In this document: positions 50,047 to 58,331 of the stretch, piece after piece
How the letters are laid out: the number at the start of each line of letters is the position of its first letter
How positions within the stretch are numbered: position 1 is the first letter of the stretch
Assembly: GCF_028993575.1 (NCBI RefSeq)
Contig: NZ_CP118615.1
Coordinates: 6,043,001 to 6,107,000 of the forward strand
Source: Micromonospora cathayae
GTDB lineage: Bacteria > Actinomycetota > Actinomycetes > Mycobacteriales > Micromonosporaceae
DNA: 64,000 bases
Direction of reading: 5' to 3'
Notes under the pieces: model-generated
Told to the model about the DNA's origin: nothing
The model's input: the letters and a program-made list of their open reading frames with translations, nothing else
Database searches by the model: none
Position numbers and translations under genes: made by a program

Positions 50047-50086
50047 CGTACATAATCATTGTATCAGTCAAGATCATTACCGTCCA
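50047..50086 (-). promoter_or_regulatory. Leftward promoter with TGTAC operator (P50)
   Basis: On the minus strand, -10 TACAAT (50058-50063) is 17 bases from TGGACG (50081-50086). TGTACG sits at 50047-50052, and another copy (TGTACG on the plus strand) at 50032-50037. The 17 bases from TACAAT onward match P20.4 and P22.2 at all but two or three positions. Confidence 0.7.
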
Positions 50087-50087
50087 A

Positions 50088-51482
50088 TCAGGAACCGCCC
50101 TGACCTGGGACTTTGCGCCGCAACGGCGACGCCACCACCGCCCGCCGAGACTCCTTCGACCGCAGGTACGTCACCCCGTGCACCAGGGCGTCCAGCCGGT
50201 CCGGCGAGTCCCCCGACTCCGGCGTCCAAGTCGTCAGCTGGTCCTCCAGCGCCGGGAACGTCCCCACGTGATGCACCCGAGGCGGGTCGACCTCGTACCG
50301 GGCGGCCACCGGCTCGGCGCGCACCCGCTTGCTGGACCGGGCCTGCACCACGTCGATCGGCGGGTCACCGCCGCCGACCAGGCCCTCCTTCTGCATGGCC
50401 ACCCACGCGTCGACGAGGATGTCCCGCAGCCACGCCGACGACCCCTCGTAGATCACCACGTCGGCGTCGACGTCCAGGTAGCACTGCCAGATCCGGCGGG
50501 CCGCCGCCATACCGGCGATCTTCATGCTCCGGTCCGCCAGCACGTAGTGCTCGCCGTCCTCGCCCCGGCCGACCGCGACGATGCCCGTCTCGTCGCTCGT
50601 CTCCGACACCGTGTCCGCCGGGTCAACCGACACGACGGTCCGCACCAGCGGCGGCACGTCCTCCTTCTCGACCCGGCCAGCTTCGATCCACGCCGACTTC
50701 CACAGCGCGCCGTCGACGTCGGACAGCAGCTCGGCGTCCAGCTCCTGCCGGCCTAGCCGGGTGCCGCCGTACTGCTCCAGCAGCTCTTCCAGCGCCTCGG
50801 GTGACAGGTTCTCGGCGTTGTCCAACGTCCGGCCGCGGGTGATGACCACCCGGGGTCGGCGGCCACGCGCGGCCTGCTTCTTCGCCCGCGCCAGCAGCTT
50901 CTTCACGTGCGGCAGCGGCTTCGGCGTCGTGCTGATGACCATGCGCGGGCTCGCCGCCTCGCGCATGCAGAACCACAGCATGTCGAACACGCCCTGCGCC
51001 GTCTGCAACGGCCACGCCGCGTACTCGTCGAGCCAGCAGCCGTCGAAGTCGTAGCCGCGCAGCGTGTCCGGATCCTGCGCGCCGAAGCCCCGGATGATCG
51101 CCCCGTTGGTCAGCTCCAGGTACGGCTCGCTCTTGTTGAACGTCCGCACCTCCTTCGGGGGGATGACCGCCAGCAGGCCGGCACGCCGGGCTGTGAAGCA
51201 GACGTTGTACACCTCGCGGTGCGTCTTGGCGATCACCGCGTAGTGCCCGCCCGGCTTCGTCCCCGCCCAGCCGCGCACCGTCTCGGCACCGGTGCGGGTC
51301 TTACCGAAGCCACGGCCCGCCAGCAGCATCCAGATCCGGTAGAACGCCGGCTCCATCTGCTCGGGCCGGGCGTGCCGCCGCCAGTCGTACCGGACGAGGC
51401 CCTGCACCTCCGACACCTCGCGCAGGTACGCGGCCAGCTCGGCGTCGGTCATCAGCGCCGGGTCCGGGTACGCCAGCAGCAC
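50088..51482 (-). CDS. Terminase large subunit
   Basis: The 464-residue protein has the packaging ATPase Walker A GRGFGKT (56-62) and Walker B CWLDEYA (149-155). The C-terminal RNase-H-like nuclease includes VVSVDPAD (D287) and ends with DRLDALVHGVTYL, where the later acidic residues lie. It pumps and cuts phage DNA at the portal. The length is normal for actinophage TerL. The small subunit lies 0.5 kb upstream. Confidence 0.95.
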   Translation of the reverse strand: MLLAYPDPALMTDAELAAYLREVSEVQGLVRYDWRRHARPEQMEPAFYRIWMLLAGRGFGKTRTGAETVRGWAGTKPGGHYAVIAKTHREVYNVCFTARRAGLLAVIPPKEVRTFNKSEPYLELTNGAIIRGFGAQDPDTLRGYDFDGCWLDEYAAWPLQTAQGVFDMLWFCMREAASPRMVISTTPKPLPHVKKLLARAKKQAARGRRPRVVITRGRTLDNAENLSPEALEELLEQYGGTRLGRQELDAELLSDVDGALWKSAWIEAGRVEKEDVPPLVRTVVSVDPADTVSETSDETGIVAVGRGEDGEHYVLADRSMKIAGMAAARRIWQCYLDVDADVVIYEGSSAWLRDILVDAWVAMQKEGLVGGGDPPIDVVQARSSKRVRAEPVAARYEVDPPRVHHVGTFPALEDQLTTWTPESGDSPDRLDALVHGVTYLRSKESRRAVVASPLRRKVPGQGGS

Positions 51483-51485
51483 GGC

Positions 51486-51860
51486 TCAGCCCTCGGCCCG
51501 CATCTCGGCTTCGCGCTGGCGGCCGTCGACCGCCGCGCACCAGGCCAGCGTCAGCCCAACCGCCACCATGACCGGCAGGCAGCCCAGCGACGCTGGCCCG
51601 ACCCACCGCAGCCCGGCCCACCCGGCGGCCACGGTCAGCGCCGTCCAGGCGGCCAGCAGCGCCCGCCAGGCCCACGCCCTCCGGGCCAGGGCCCGCCGCT
51701 GCGCGGGAGGCAGCGGCGGGGCCGGCGGCACGCTGAGGCTCGGCGCTGGTGACAGGGGGCCGGCTCCGGCCGGGCCGTGGACCGGGCCGCTCGGCTGGTA
51801 CGCCGGGGCCGGCGTCCGGTGCGCGGTCAGCAGCCGCGCCGACCGAGGGCCGCGTCTCAC
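51486..51860 (-). CDS. Two-span membrane protein, function unknown
   Basis: The 124-residue protein begins at GTG 51860 (GTGA overlap; GTG 51863 also possible). After a Pro-rich N-terminus it has two hydrophobic spans (AWRALLAAWTALTVAAGWAG and ASLGCLPVMVAVGLTLAWCA). It sits between the terminase genes, unlike virion components. The function is unknown. Confidence 0.6.
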   Translation of the reverse strand: MRRGPRSARLLTAHRTPAPAYQPSGPVHGPAGAGPLSPAPSLSVPPAPPLPPAQRRALARRAWAWRALLAAWTALTVAAGWAGLRWVGPASLGCLPVMVAVGLTLAWCAAVDGRQREAEMRAEG

Positions 51861-51997
51861 CACCGCAGCGCCACCAACGCCACGCCGGCCATCCCCATCA
51901 GCACCGAGCCGGCCGCCACGACCCACACCGCCCAGCGCGGCATCCGCACCTCCACGGCGATCCACGCCTCGCCGTCAGGCTTGCTCCGCTGGCCCAT
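51857..51997 (-). CDS. 46-residue single-span membrane peptide
   Basis: ATG 51997 behind GGAGAGG opens MGQRSKPDGEAWIAVEVRMP, followed by one hydrophobic helix (WAVWVVAAGSVLMGMAGVAL). It overlaps both neighbours, showing tight coupling in the terminase operon. The function is unknown. Confidence 0.6.
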   Translation of the reverse strand: MGQRSKPDGEAWIAVEVRMPRWAVWVVAAGSVLMGMAGVALVALRW

Positions 51998-52595
51998 CGG
52001 CCACCTCTCCGTCCTCGTCGTCCTCGTCGCCGCCCGGGTCGCCGGGCTCGGCACCAGGGGCCGCCTGGCCGGCGCGGGCGGCGGCCTCGGCCATCAGCGC
52101 CCGGAAGAAGTCGGCGCGCTGCTGTTCGGTCATCTGTTCGACCTCGGCGCGGATCGGCCCGCCGTCCGGGCCCGTGTGCGCCGTCGTCGAGTCGGGCAGG
52201 CCCAGGGCCAGCCGCTCGACCCGGGTCGCCACCTCCAGCCACCGGGCGATGTCGCCGGGGCTGAGCTTCGACGCGTCCAGGGACTGCAACCGGGCGACGA
52301 TCTTCCCTTGCAGCGCCGACGCGATCCGGGCGTGCCGCCTGGCCATGTCGCGCCGCTGCTCGGCCAGGCCCTCGGCGTACAGCCGGTCCTCTTCTCGGTC
52401 CCACGCCTGTGCCCGCTGCACCCACCTCCACTTGGTGGCGAGCTTGTGGAGGTATTCCCGGCTTTTGTGGACCTCCGTGGCGACCTTCGCGACGCTGCGG
52501 GTGCGGCCGAAGTCGCGGTACACGGCGAAGTAGCCGTACGCCCTCTCGGGCTCGCCGCGCTGGCGGTCCCAGGGCAGGATCTCCGGCTCGCTCAA
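51975..52595 (-). CDS. Terminase small subunit
   Basis: The protein (206 residues from TTG 52595; GTG 52601 is the alternative) carries an HTH-like segment (FGRTRSVAKVATEVHKSREYLHKLATKWRW) near residues 30-60, typical of TerS DNA-binding domains. Charged helices follow and an acidic C-terminus (DEDDEDGE). It recognises the packaging site and feeds TerL. I favour TTG because GGAGG lies five bases upstream, while GTG directly abuts it. Confidence 0.85.
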   Translation of the reverse strand: MSEPEILPWDRQRGEPERAYGYFAVYRDFGRTRSVAKVATEVHKSREYLHKLATKWRWVQRAQAWDREEDRLYAEGLAEQRRDMARRHARIASALQGKIVARLQSLDASKLSPGDIARWLEVATRVERLALGLPDSTTAHTGPDGGPIRAEVEQMTEQQRADFFRALMAEAAARAGQAAPGAEPGDPGGDEDDEDGEVADGPAEQA

Positions 52596-52667
52596 GGTCA
52601 CCTCCTCGTCGTGCTGGTGGTGCGGGCTGCCCGGCCGGCGGGGAAGGGCTGGCCGGGCAGCCCCGTC

Positions 52668-52949
52668 TCAGTGGCCGCTCTTCCTGCCTCCCGGCATCGG
52701 AGGTCGGGCGATGGCGGCGTTGCCGTACATCAGGGCGTCGTCCAGGGCGCTCAGGGTCATCGACGTCTCGCGGCCGGAGGGCAGGTGCTGCATCGCGTAC
52801 GCCATCGCGTCCTTGATCGTCTTGCGCCACGCCTGGTGCTGCTCGACGGCCGCAGGGCTCGGCGGGTGGTGGTCGCAGCGCCGGTCCAGTTCGTACCGCT
52901 GGCGGTCGTCGAGGCCGGTGTACGGGTTGCTGTGGGAGCTGTCGCTCAT
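52668..52949 (-). CDS. Acb2/Tad1 hairpin-domain protein, putative cyclic-nucleotide sponge
   Basis: The 93-residue protein starts at ATG 52949 behind AGGAGG. It shows the family layout: an N-terminal RRCDHHPPSPAAVEQHQAWR helix, like the FxxHPP...Q..RH..IR start of Acb2. A second helix follows ending in REMSLALT-like SGRETSMTLSALDDALMYGNAAIAR, very close to the REKSLALTKLEEAVFWANAAIAR hallmark. Acb2 proteins bind cyclic oligonucleotides and cADPR-type signals and block CBASS and Thoeris immunity. It stands next to TerS, a frequent place for this family. Function here is inferred from the match. Confidence 0.82.
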   Translation of the reverse strand: MSDSSHSNPYTGLDDRQRYELDRRCDHHPPSPAAVEQHQAWRKTIKDAMAYAMQHLPSGRETSMTLSALDDALMYGNAAIARPPMPGGRKSGH

Positions 52950-53224
52950 CTCTTCCTCCTCAGGGGTCGCAGTGATGCATTGCGGCTCCATAGCCGCAGC
53001 TCAGTGACGTGCCGTACCGCTCGCCCGGGTTGCCGGGAGCGGCGCTGCTGGCTTACCGTGGCTCTCACGGTGGCTCTGCGCCGCCGGTTTCTCCTGCCGC
53101 GCCGGCCCACGCCCGGTGATGCGGCACCGAGGGACAAGGCGTTGACCGTCACGCAGGTCTTGTGGCTCCGGTGTATCCAATGACGCCGGTGGTCGCGTGG
53201 GGTCCACCGGAGGATGGATTGACC

Positions 53225-53791
53225 GTGAGCAGGGACAACCGGGCCAAGAAGCTGGCCCAGCAGCAGGGCATCCCGTACGCGGAGGCGCTGCGCCTCACCC
53301 GCACCGACGGCGCCAAGGCCCATGTCCTCAACCAGAAGCTCCTCGCCCTGGTGAAGAAGGAGTGCTGGGACCTCGTCGGTGACCACATCCAGTACCGCTG
53401 GGGCGGCGGAATCGTGGCCGGCAGGGTGTTCGACGACGAGCTGCGGCTGCCGTCGCCGCCCCAGGTCGAGCAGTTGCGGATCCACGTCATGGACGTCGAC
53501 TACGACGCGTTGGCGTGGCGGCCGGTGGAGTCGACCGGGACCGGTGTGCAGTCCGGCTACGTGACGGTGCCGGCCAGGGTCGGGCTGCGTGGTGAGGCGA
53601 AGACGGCGAACCTGCCCGACGATCCGACTATGCGGGTGGTCGACGAGTACGTGGACGAGAGCACCGTCATCGTTTCGCTGGAGCGGAACGTCGTGCTGCG
53701 CTGGCACTGCGTCCTGGTGCCGGGCAAGGACCCCGACTTGCTCTTCGGGCAGGCGGAGCCGCAGTCGTCGCATCCCTACCCGGCCAGGTAG
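53225..53791 (+). CDS. Unknown protein, rightward
   Basis: The 188-residue frame starts at GTG 53225 (VSRDNRAKKLAQQQGIPYAEALRL) with GGAGGATGG upstream. The first part resembles the RAKKLQxxTGxxYxxAL motif of small actinobacterial proteins found near mobile elements. The rest is mixed alpha/beta with PARVGLRGEAKTANL. It reads against the surrounding operon and its end overlaps the ParB-like gene's end by 16 bases. No family is recognised. Confidence 0.7.
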   Translation: MSRDNRAKKLAQQQGIPYAEALRLTRTDGAKAHVLNQKLLALVKKECWDLVGDHIQYRWGGGIVAGRVFDDELRLPSPPQVEQLRIHVMDVDYDALAWRPVESTGTGVQSGYVTVPARVGLRGEAKTANLPDDPTMRVVDEYVDESTVIVSLERNVVLRWHCVLVPGKDPDLLFGQAEPQSSHPYPAR

Positions 53792-54696
53792 TCAGCGGCG
53801 AGGAGTTCGAGTGCCCGCCACCTCTGGTCGGCGGGCACGTCGCCCTTGCGGACGAGCTGGTCGACGGCGCGGGTGAGAACGGCCGCCGCGTCTGCCGGCA
53901 TGGAGCGCGTCTCCAGCACCGTCTCGATCGGCACCAGTCGGTGCGCGTTGCCGATGGGCTCGCCGGTCTCCGGGTCGTACCACACGCCGTCGCGCAGCTC
54001 GCCGAGGTGCCGCTCGAACACCGTGAGGATCAGCCCGAGGGCGGTGGCCACGTTCCCGACGTTGTGGGCACCGTGGGTGGTGGCGAGGGCGTCCAGGGTG
54101 GCTTCGTAGTCGACGTACCCGGCGAGCCAGCGGCCGTCGGCCTGCACGAGCTTCCGCGCCTCGTCGAAGCTGGTGCGGGCGGCGTCCAGCTCGTGCGGCA
54201 GGAACACCAGCTGGATCGTGGCGAAGTCGAGGTTGGCCTCCGCCAGGCCCTCGAGGTCGACCTGCGCGAGCAGGTCGAGCTGCTTGTCGTCGAGGCCCGA
54301 GTAGGCCCGCCAGTCCACGTCGTCCAGCTCCTCGTACAGCTGCTTCAACGTGGCCGGGTCGTCCTCGCCGGCGATGGCGTTGTGCGAGAGCTGGAGCGCG
54401 ACCTGTCGGGCACGCGACAGTTGCTGCTGTACGACCATGACCGTGATCTCGGTGAGCCCGGCGTCGATGGACGCCATGACCCGGTGGTTGCCCGACAGCA
54501 CCACCTTCCGGTCGTTGGCGACGTCGTGCCACACCAGCGGCACGCTGGTCAGGCAGCCGTCCCGCTTGACGTTCGCCACCAGGCGGTCGTACTGCTCCTT
54601 GCGCATGTACCGCGCGTTGACCTCCAGCAGCGTCAGGTCCTGCGGCCGGACGGTCATCAGCCGCGGGTCCAGGGGCAGCTCGTCGACGTCGCTCAT
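53776..54696 (-). CDS. ParB N-terminal domain protein (modification-gene partner)
   Basis: The 306-residue protein starts at ATG 54696, overlapping the upstream stop as ATGA. Residues about 10-90 carry the ParB-N pattern QDLTLLEVNARYM, LTSVPLVWH and VVLSGNHRVMASIDAG (GNHR motif). The later half is helical, without a ParB HTH. ParB-N nuclease/sulfiredoxin-like domain genes next to phage DNA-modification genes are common. It likely acts with the gene before it. Confidence 0.82.
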   Translation of the reverse strand: MSDVDELPLDPRLMTVRPQDLTLLEVNARYMRKEQYDRLVANVKRDGCLTSVPLVWHDVANDRKVVLSGNHRVMASIDAGLTEITVMVVQQQLSRARQVALQLSHNAIAGEDDPATLKQLYEELDDVDWRAYSGLDDKQLDLLAQVDLEGLAEANLDFATIQLVFLPHELDAARTSFDEARKLVQADGRWLAGYVDYEATLDALATTHGAHNVGNVATALGLILTVFERHLGELRDGVWYDPETGEPIGNAHRLVPIETVLETRSMPADAAAVLTRAVDQLVRKGDVPADQRWRALELLAADYLAG

Positions 54697-56048
54697 CGCA
54701 TGTCCTTCCCGTGGCGGCGCTTCCACTCCGCCAGCGCCTCGGCGAGGGTCCAGTCGCCCAGCGGGCCGCCGTACTGGAGCTGGTAGCGGTGGATGCCGTC
54801 GGCGGCCGGCTCGCTGCGCTTCTGCAGCTTCACGCCGGGGATGCCCCGGCCGTACTTCGCGCTGTTCGGCCGGTCGGTGAACGCCGTAGTCGACCAGCCC
54901 GTGAGCCGCTTCGACAGGGACCTCTGGAGCAGCAGCTGGGCCTCGCGGCTGGCGGCCGCCATCACGATCAGCTTCGCCAGCCGGCGGTACCGGGTCCACG
55001 ACACGGGGAAGTCGCTCATGAGGTAGGCGGTGCTCGGGTCGAACTTGGGTGGCAGGTAGGCGAACGCCCCGATGAGTCGGCCGTCGACGCTGACGCCGCA
55101 GGCGAGCAGCGGCGACCCGGGCAGGATCGTCTTGCTCATGAACTGCGACCGGACGGCGGCGAACTGGCCGCCGTTCAGCACGTGCAGCGCCATGCGGTCG
55201 CCAAGGTCGTCCGTCGGTCCGATCTTCGGCATGAGGATCGGCGCGACCTGCTGGGTGGGCGCGACGACGCGCCGGGCGCCCGAGGAGGCGTAGACGTAGA
55301 TCGGCATGCCACGGTTGCTGGTCTGGACGACGCCGCGCAGCCAGGGGCGCAGCTCGTCGCGGGCGATGTGCAGGCCAAGGATCCAGTTCGGCCGGTCGAG
55401 GACCGCGCCGATGATCTCCTCCTTGCCGTCCTCGTCGAGCAGGTCGTAGCTCGGCGCGGGCCAGTCGAAGAACTCGTCAATGCCGGCGAACTGCGCCTCG
55501 TAGTCGCCGGCGTAGAACGGCGGGAACATCGCCACCGGCGCGTCGGCCGGCACGACGTCGCGCAGGTAGTCCCGCACGTCCCCGCAGTAGAAGTCAGCCA
55601 GGCGCAGGGTCAGCGCGTTCAGCTTCGCCACCGTCTTGGCGTGCATCGTCGGGAACTGGCCGGCGGTCGCCCGGACCATCCGCTCGTAGTAGACGCCCTG
55701 GCGGCCGACGTACTGGAGGAACCGGGTGCCGAGCATCAGCGTTGCCAGGGTGTCGGTCGACGTGGCCAGGTACGGCTCCAGCCAGGCCAGCTCGTCGCGG
55801 TGCTCCTCCTTGAGCCGGTAGTCCAGCTCGCGGCCGGCGAGCCACCAGCCCAGCGCGCTCGAGTACGCCTGGACGTCGTTGCCGTGGATGGCCCGGCGCT
55901 CGCCCGGCCGGCTGTGGAGGGTCCGCTCGATCGTGAAGTTCCCCGAGCACCCGACGTAGAGGTCGGTGTCCGGCCAGGACTCGGCGTGCTCGTAGATGAT
56001 CGAGCGCAGGTCGGCCGGGATGCTGCCGTGGAACACGCCGCTCACCAC
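54693..56048 (-). CDS. Mom/adenine-methyltransferase-like antirestriction DNA-modification protein
   Basis: The protein (451 residues from GTG 56048; 56045 and 56036 are alternatives, the open frame to 56210 crosses a tRNA-like gene) has an N-terminal D12-MTase-like region, with VGCSGNFTIERTL and AMFPPFYAGDYEAQFAGIDEFF holding a PPFY motif. The C-terminal GNAT-like part (about 330-450) has CGVSVDGRLIGAFAYLPP, RLAKLIVMAAASREAQLLLQR and YGRGIPGVKLQKR, resembling the phage Mom modification enzyme. Such fusions are annotated as putative antirestriction adenine methyltransferases. It would modify phage DNA to evade restriction. It is coupled to the ParB-N gene. Confidence 0.75.
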   Translation of the reverse strand: MVSGVFHGSIPADLRSIIYEHAESWPDTDLYVGCSGNFTIERTLHSRPGERRAIHGNDVQAYSSALGWWLAGRELDYRLKEEHRDELAWLEPYLATSTDTLATLMLGTRFLQYVGRQGVYYERMVRATAGQFPTMHAKTVAKLNALTLRLADFYCGDVRDYLRDVVPADAPVAMFPPFYAGDYEAQFAGIDEFFDWPAPSYDLLDEDGKEEIIGAVLDRPNWILGLHIARDELRPWLRGVVQTSNRGMPIYVYASSGARRVVAPTQQVAPILMPKIGPTDDLGDRMALHVLNGGQFAAVRSQFMSKTILPGSPLLACGVSVDGRLIGAFAYLPPKFDPSTAYLMSDFPVSWTRYRRLAKLIVMAAASREAQLLLQRSLSKRLTGWSTTAFTDRPNSAKYGRGIPGVKLQKRSEPAADGIHRYQLQYGGPLGDWTLAEALAEWKRRHGKDMR

Positions 56049-56069
56049 CTTCCCCGTGGCCGGGCGTCG

Positions 56070-56141
56070 AGCGCCGGCCAGGACTCGAACCTGGTCCTCC
56101 GCCCCGGTAGGGCGGCGTGCCACCAACAGCACTTCCAACGC
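56070..56141 (-). tRNA. tRNA-like gene, anticodon ACC (Gly-type)
   Basis: On the minus strand a 72-base cloverleaf can be drawn: acceptor GCGTTGG/CCGGCGC (two G-U pairs), D-stem GTGC/GCAC, anticodon stem CCGCC/GGCGG with loop CTACCGG (T33, anticodon ACC), and T-arm CCAGG-TTCGAGT-CCTGG. The 3' CCA is not encoded. Position 8 is A instead of T, and A34 is unusual for glycine tRNA, so decoding is uncertain. The element overlaps the long version of the modification gene's frame, which supports a later start for that gene. Confidence 0.6.
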
Positions 56142-56314
56142 GCCGTGCGCAATGCACACGCAGTGCCAGATGGTAGCCGCATAGCCGGCGATCGGCGAGA
56201 CCGGCGGCATGGTGCCGATCTCGTCGTGGCCTGGCGTAGCCCACCGTAGACCTAGAGGGCCGCAATGGTCTACAGTGACCCGGCAGGTGATGCCGAGGAG
56301 CTGGGGAGGACGAG

Positions 56315-56494
56315 GTGCCTACGGACTACACCTACGCCGAAGCTGCGGCGAAGCTGCGCATCGCGGAGAGCACTCTCCGGCGCTGGGTGTCCAAGGGCCG
56401 CATCTCCTGCCACCGGCTCGGTCGCTGCGTCCGCTTCACCGACGCGGACCTGGAAGCCGCCTACAAGAAGTACCCGGCGCTGGCCCGCCGCTGA
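56315..56494 (+). CDS. Excisionase/MerR-type HTH protein
   Basis: The 59-residue protein starts at GTG 56315 with GGAGG five bases before. It reads YTYAEAAAKLRIAESTLRRW, then VSKGRISCHRLGRCVRFTDADLEAAYKK, the HTH_17 excisionase-type pattern (winged helix with GRCVRF wing). It lies 0.5 kb from the integrase and diverges from the late operon. It would direct excision by the integrase, or act as a small regulator. Confidence 0.85.
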   Translation: MPTDYTYAEAAAKLRIAESTLRRWVSKGRISCHRLGRCVRFTDADLEAAYKKYPALARR

Positions 56495-56631
56495 TCGTGG
56501 GGGCCACCGGCCAGCGATCGCTACATCGCACCCATCGGTTCCACGCCGGTCAGATGCCGGCACCCGGTGGCCCCCGCACCACCTCTGGTCCGTCCTAGGA
56601 GACTCCGGCCCGGCGACCCGGGTCGGCACAC

Positions 56632-56675
56632 GAAGCGGGCGGCGAGCCCACCCCCTGTGGCTCGCCGCCCGCTTC
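56632..56675. terminator. Strong bidirectional terminator
   Basis: A perfect 17-bp stem (56632-56648 with 56659-56675) and 10-base loop lies between the rightward excisionase-like gene and the leftward zinc-ribbon gene. Confidence 0.9.
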
Positions 56676-56686
56676 TTCGTACCCGC

Positions 56687-56992
56687 CTACCGGCCGCCGG
56701 CCTCCGGGTCTGCGGCTGGGGCGTCTGGCCGGTAGTGCGCGGCGATCAGCTCGGCTCGCTCGACCACGTTCGGCGGCACGTCCAGGGCGCGCAGCTCGTC
56801 CGGGTCGGCAGTCCCCGCATACTCGATCGTCCACGCCAGTTCGGCCTTGGCGATCCGGGGCCAGTCGGGCGACTCCGGGCCGCAGTACGGGCAGGTGGCC
56901 TGGTCGCGGCACGAGTATTCGACCTCGCCCGTGTGGTCACACGCGATCCACCCGCACTCTGCGTGCGAGCAGTGCGGACCGTAGACCGTCAT
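56687..56992 (-). CDS. Zinc-ribbon protein next to integrase
   Basis: The 101-residue protein starts MTVYGPHCSHAECGWIACDH at ATG 56992 behind GAGGAGG. Cysteines in CSHAECGWIACDH and SCRDQATCPYCG fit a zinc site. The C-terminal half is helical. It follows integrase by 27 bases, so it is probably co-transcribed and may assist integration or regulation. No family is certain. Confidence 0.7.
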   Translation of the reverse strand: MTVYGPHCSHAECGWIACDHTGEVEYSCRDQATCPYCGPESPDWPRIAKAELAWTIEYAGTADPDELRALDVPPNVVERAELIAAHYRPDAPAADPEAGGR

Positions 56993-57019
56993 CAGCGTCC
57001 TCCTCTGTTCGGCTTCCCG

Positions 57020-58327
57020 CTACCGGCCGGGCCCGGTCTTGCCGGCTGCCGCCGTCTGTCTCGTCGCCCGGTGGACCCGTCCGCGAATCTCGCCGGCCCT
57101 GGTGACGCCAGAGGCCCGCTGCTCCTCGCCAGCGCGGATGCTGGCCTCCAGGAAGCCGCCGACGATCCGCCGGACCGGCTCGTGGTGGGACGTCGTGGCG
57201 TGCACGTACACGTCCATCGTGGTGGACACCTGGGCGTGCCCGGCGAGGTGCGTCAGGCCAGCCAGCTCCAGGCCCTCGTTCGCCAGCAGCGTCAGCAGCG
57301 AGTGCCGCAGGCCGTGCATCGTGATGTGCCCGCGCAGACCCCGTGACTCGGCGAGCATGCGGATCTTCACCCACCGCCAGTCGTAGAAGTCCTCGTACCG
57401 CCAGTGGTTGCCGTGCGGCGCCACGAACAGGAACTTCGTGCCGGCGGCCGCGCGCCGCTTCAACATCTCCATGACCATCGGGTGCACCGGCACCGAGCGG
57501 TAGCCCTTCTTGGTCTTCGGCTTCGGCTCGACGACCCAGCGCCGGTTGACCTTCCGCAGGACCTGCCGCACCTCGACGGTGCCGAGGTGCAGCCGGACCG
57601 CCTCGGCGGTCAGGGCGGCGACCTCGCCCCAGCGCAGGCCGGTGGCCAGCGCGGCGAGGATCAGGTCGGCCGCCTCCGGGTCGACCTCGTACGCCGCGGT
57701 GAGGAACAGCGCCGCGTCCTCGGGCGTCTCCAGGATGTCCCGCTCGTACTTCACGCCGTCGGGCAGCGCCAGGCCCTCCAGCGGGTTGTACGACCGCACG
57801 GGCGGCTCCCCGTCCTCACCCCGGCGGCATGCGGCGCGGAAGATCGGGTACACCGACTCGCCCCGGATGTTGGCGATCGTCTTGCGCGAGAGCCCGGCCT
57901 CCAGCAGGCCGGTCTGCCACTCGCGCATCATCCGGAGGGTGATGTCGGTGATCGGCTTGTCGCCCAGCACGGGGAAGACGTGCTTCTCCAGCCGCTCCCG
58001 GTACTTCCGCTTCGTCTCGACGTGCGGCTTCGTCAGGGTGTCCAGCCACGCCAGCGCGTACTCGCGGAACGTCATCGGGGCCGGCTCGTCGACGGGCGTC
58101 GTAGCTGGGGCGGGCGCCAGGTGGGCGAACCCGTGCTCGACCAGCTGCGCGGGGGCGGGCCGGCGGTTGCCGGCCGCGTCGACGAGCGCCTTGAATCGCT
58201 TGGCGTCGGCCTGGTAGTCGAACGTCTCGCCGTCCCAATCGCCGTCGCGGCCTCCGCCTTCGCGCCACTTCACCCGCCACCGGGTGGTCTTGCCGTCCTT
58301 CGTGGTCCTCTTCTCGACCGTTGCCAC
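57020..58327 (-). CDS. int: Tyrosine-type phage integrase
   Basis: The 435-residue protein starts at GTG 58327 (VATVEKRTTKDG), preceded by TTCACGTGGAGGAACA; the longer frame to 58552 lacks support. It has an N-terminal arm-binding domain (RWRVKWREGG), a core-binding SAM-like domain (about 85-175) and a catalytic domain with R232 (TGLRWGE), K274, H338-R341 (MHGLRHS), H364 (LAGHAQ) and nucleophile Y374 (TTMDVYVH). All six catalytic residues are present. It would recombine attP with the 3' end of the neighbouring tRNA-Leu. Confidence 0.95.
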   Translation of the reverse strand: MATVEKRTTKDGKTTRWRVKWREGGGRDGDWDGETFDYQADAKRFKALVDAAGNRRPAPAQLVEHGFAHLAPAPATTPVDEPAPMTFREYALAWLDTLTKPHVETKRKYRERLEKHVFPVLGDKPITDITLRMMREWQTGLLEAGLSRKTIANIRGESVYPIFRAACRRGEDGEPPVRSYNPLEGLALPDGVKYERDILETPEDAALFLTAAYEVDPEAADLILAALATGLRWGEVAALTAEAVRLHLGTVEVRQVLRKVNRRWVVEPKPKTKKGYRSVPVHPMVMEMLKRRAAAGTKFLFVAPHGNHWRYEDFYDWRWVKIRMLAESRGLRGHITMHGLRHSLLTLLANEGLELAGLTHLAGHAQVSTTMDVYVHATTSHHEPVRRIVGGFLEASIRAGEEQRASGVTRAGEIRGRVHRATRQTAAAGKTGPGR

Positions 58328-58331
58328 TGTT

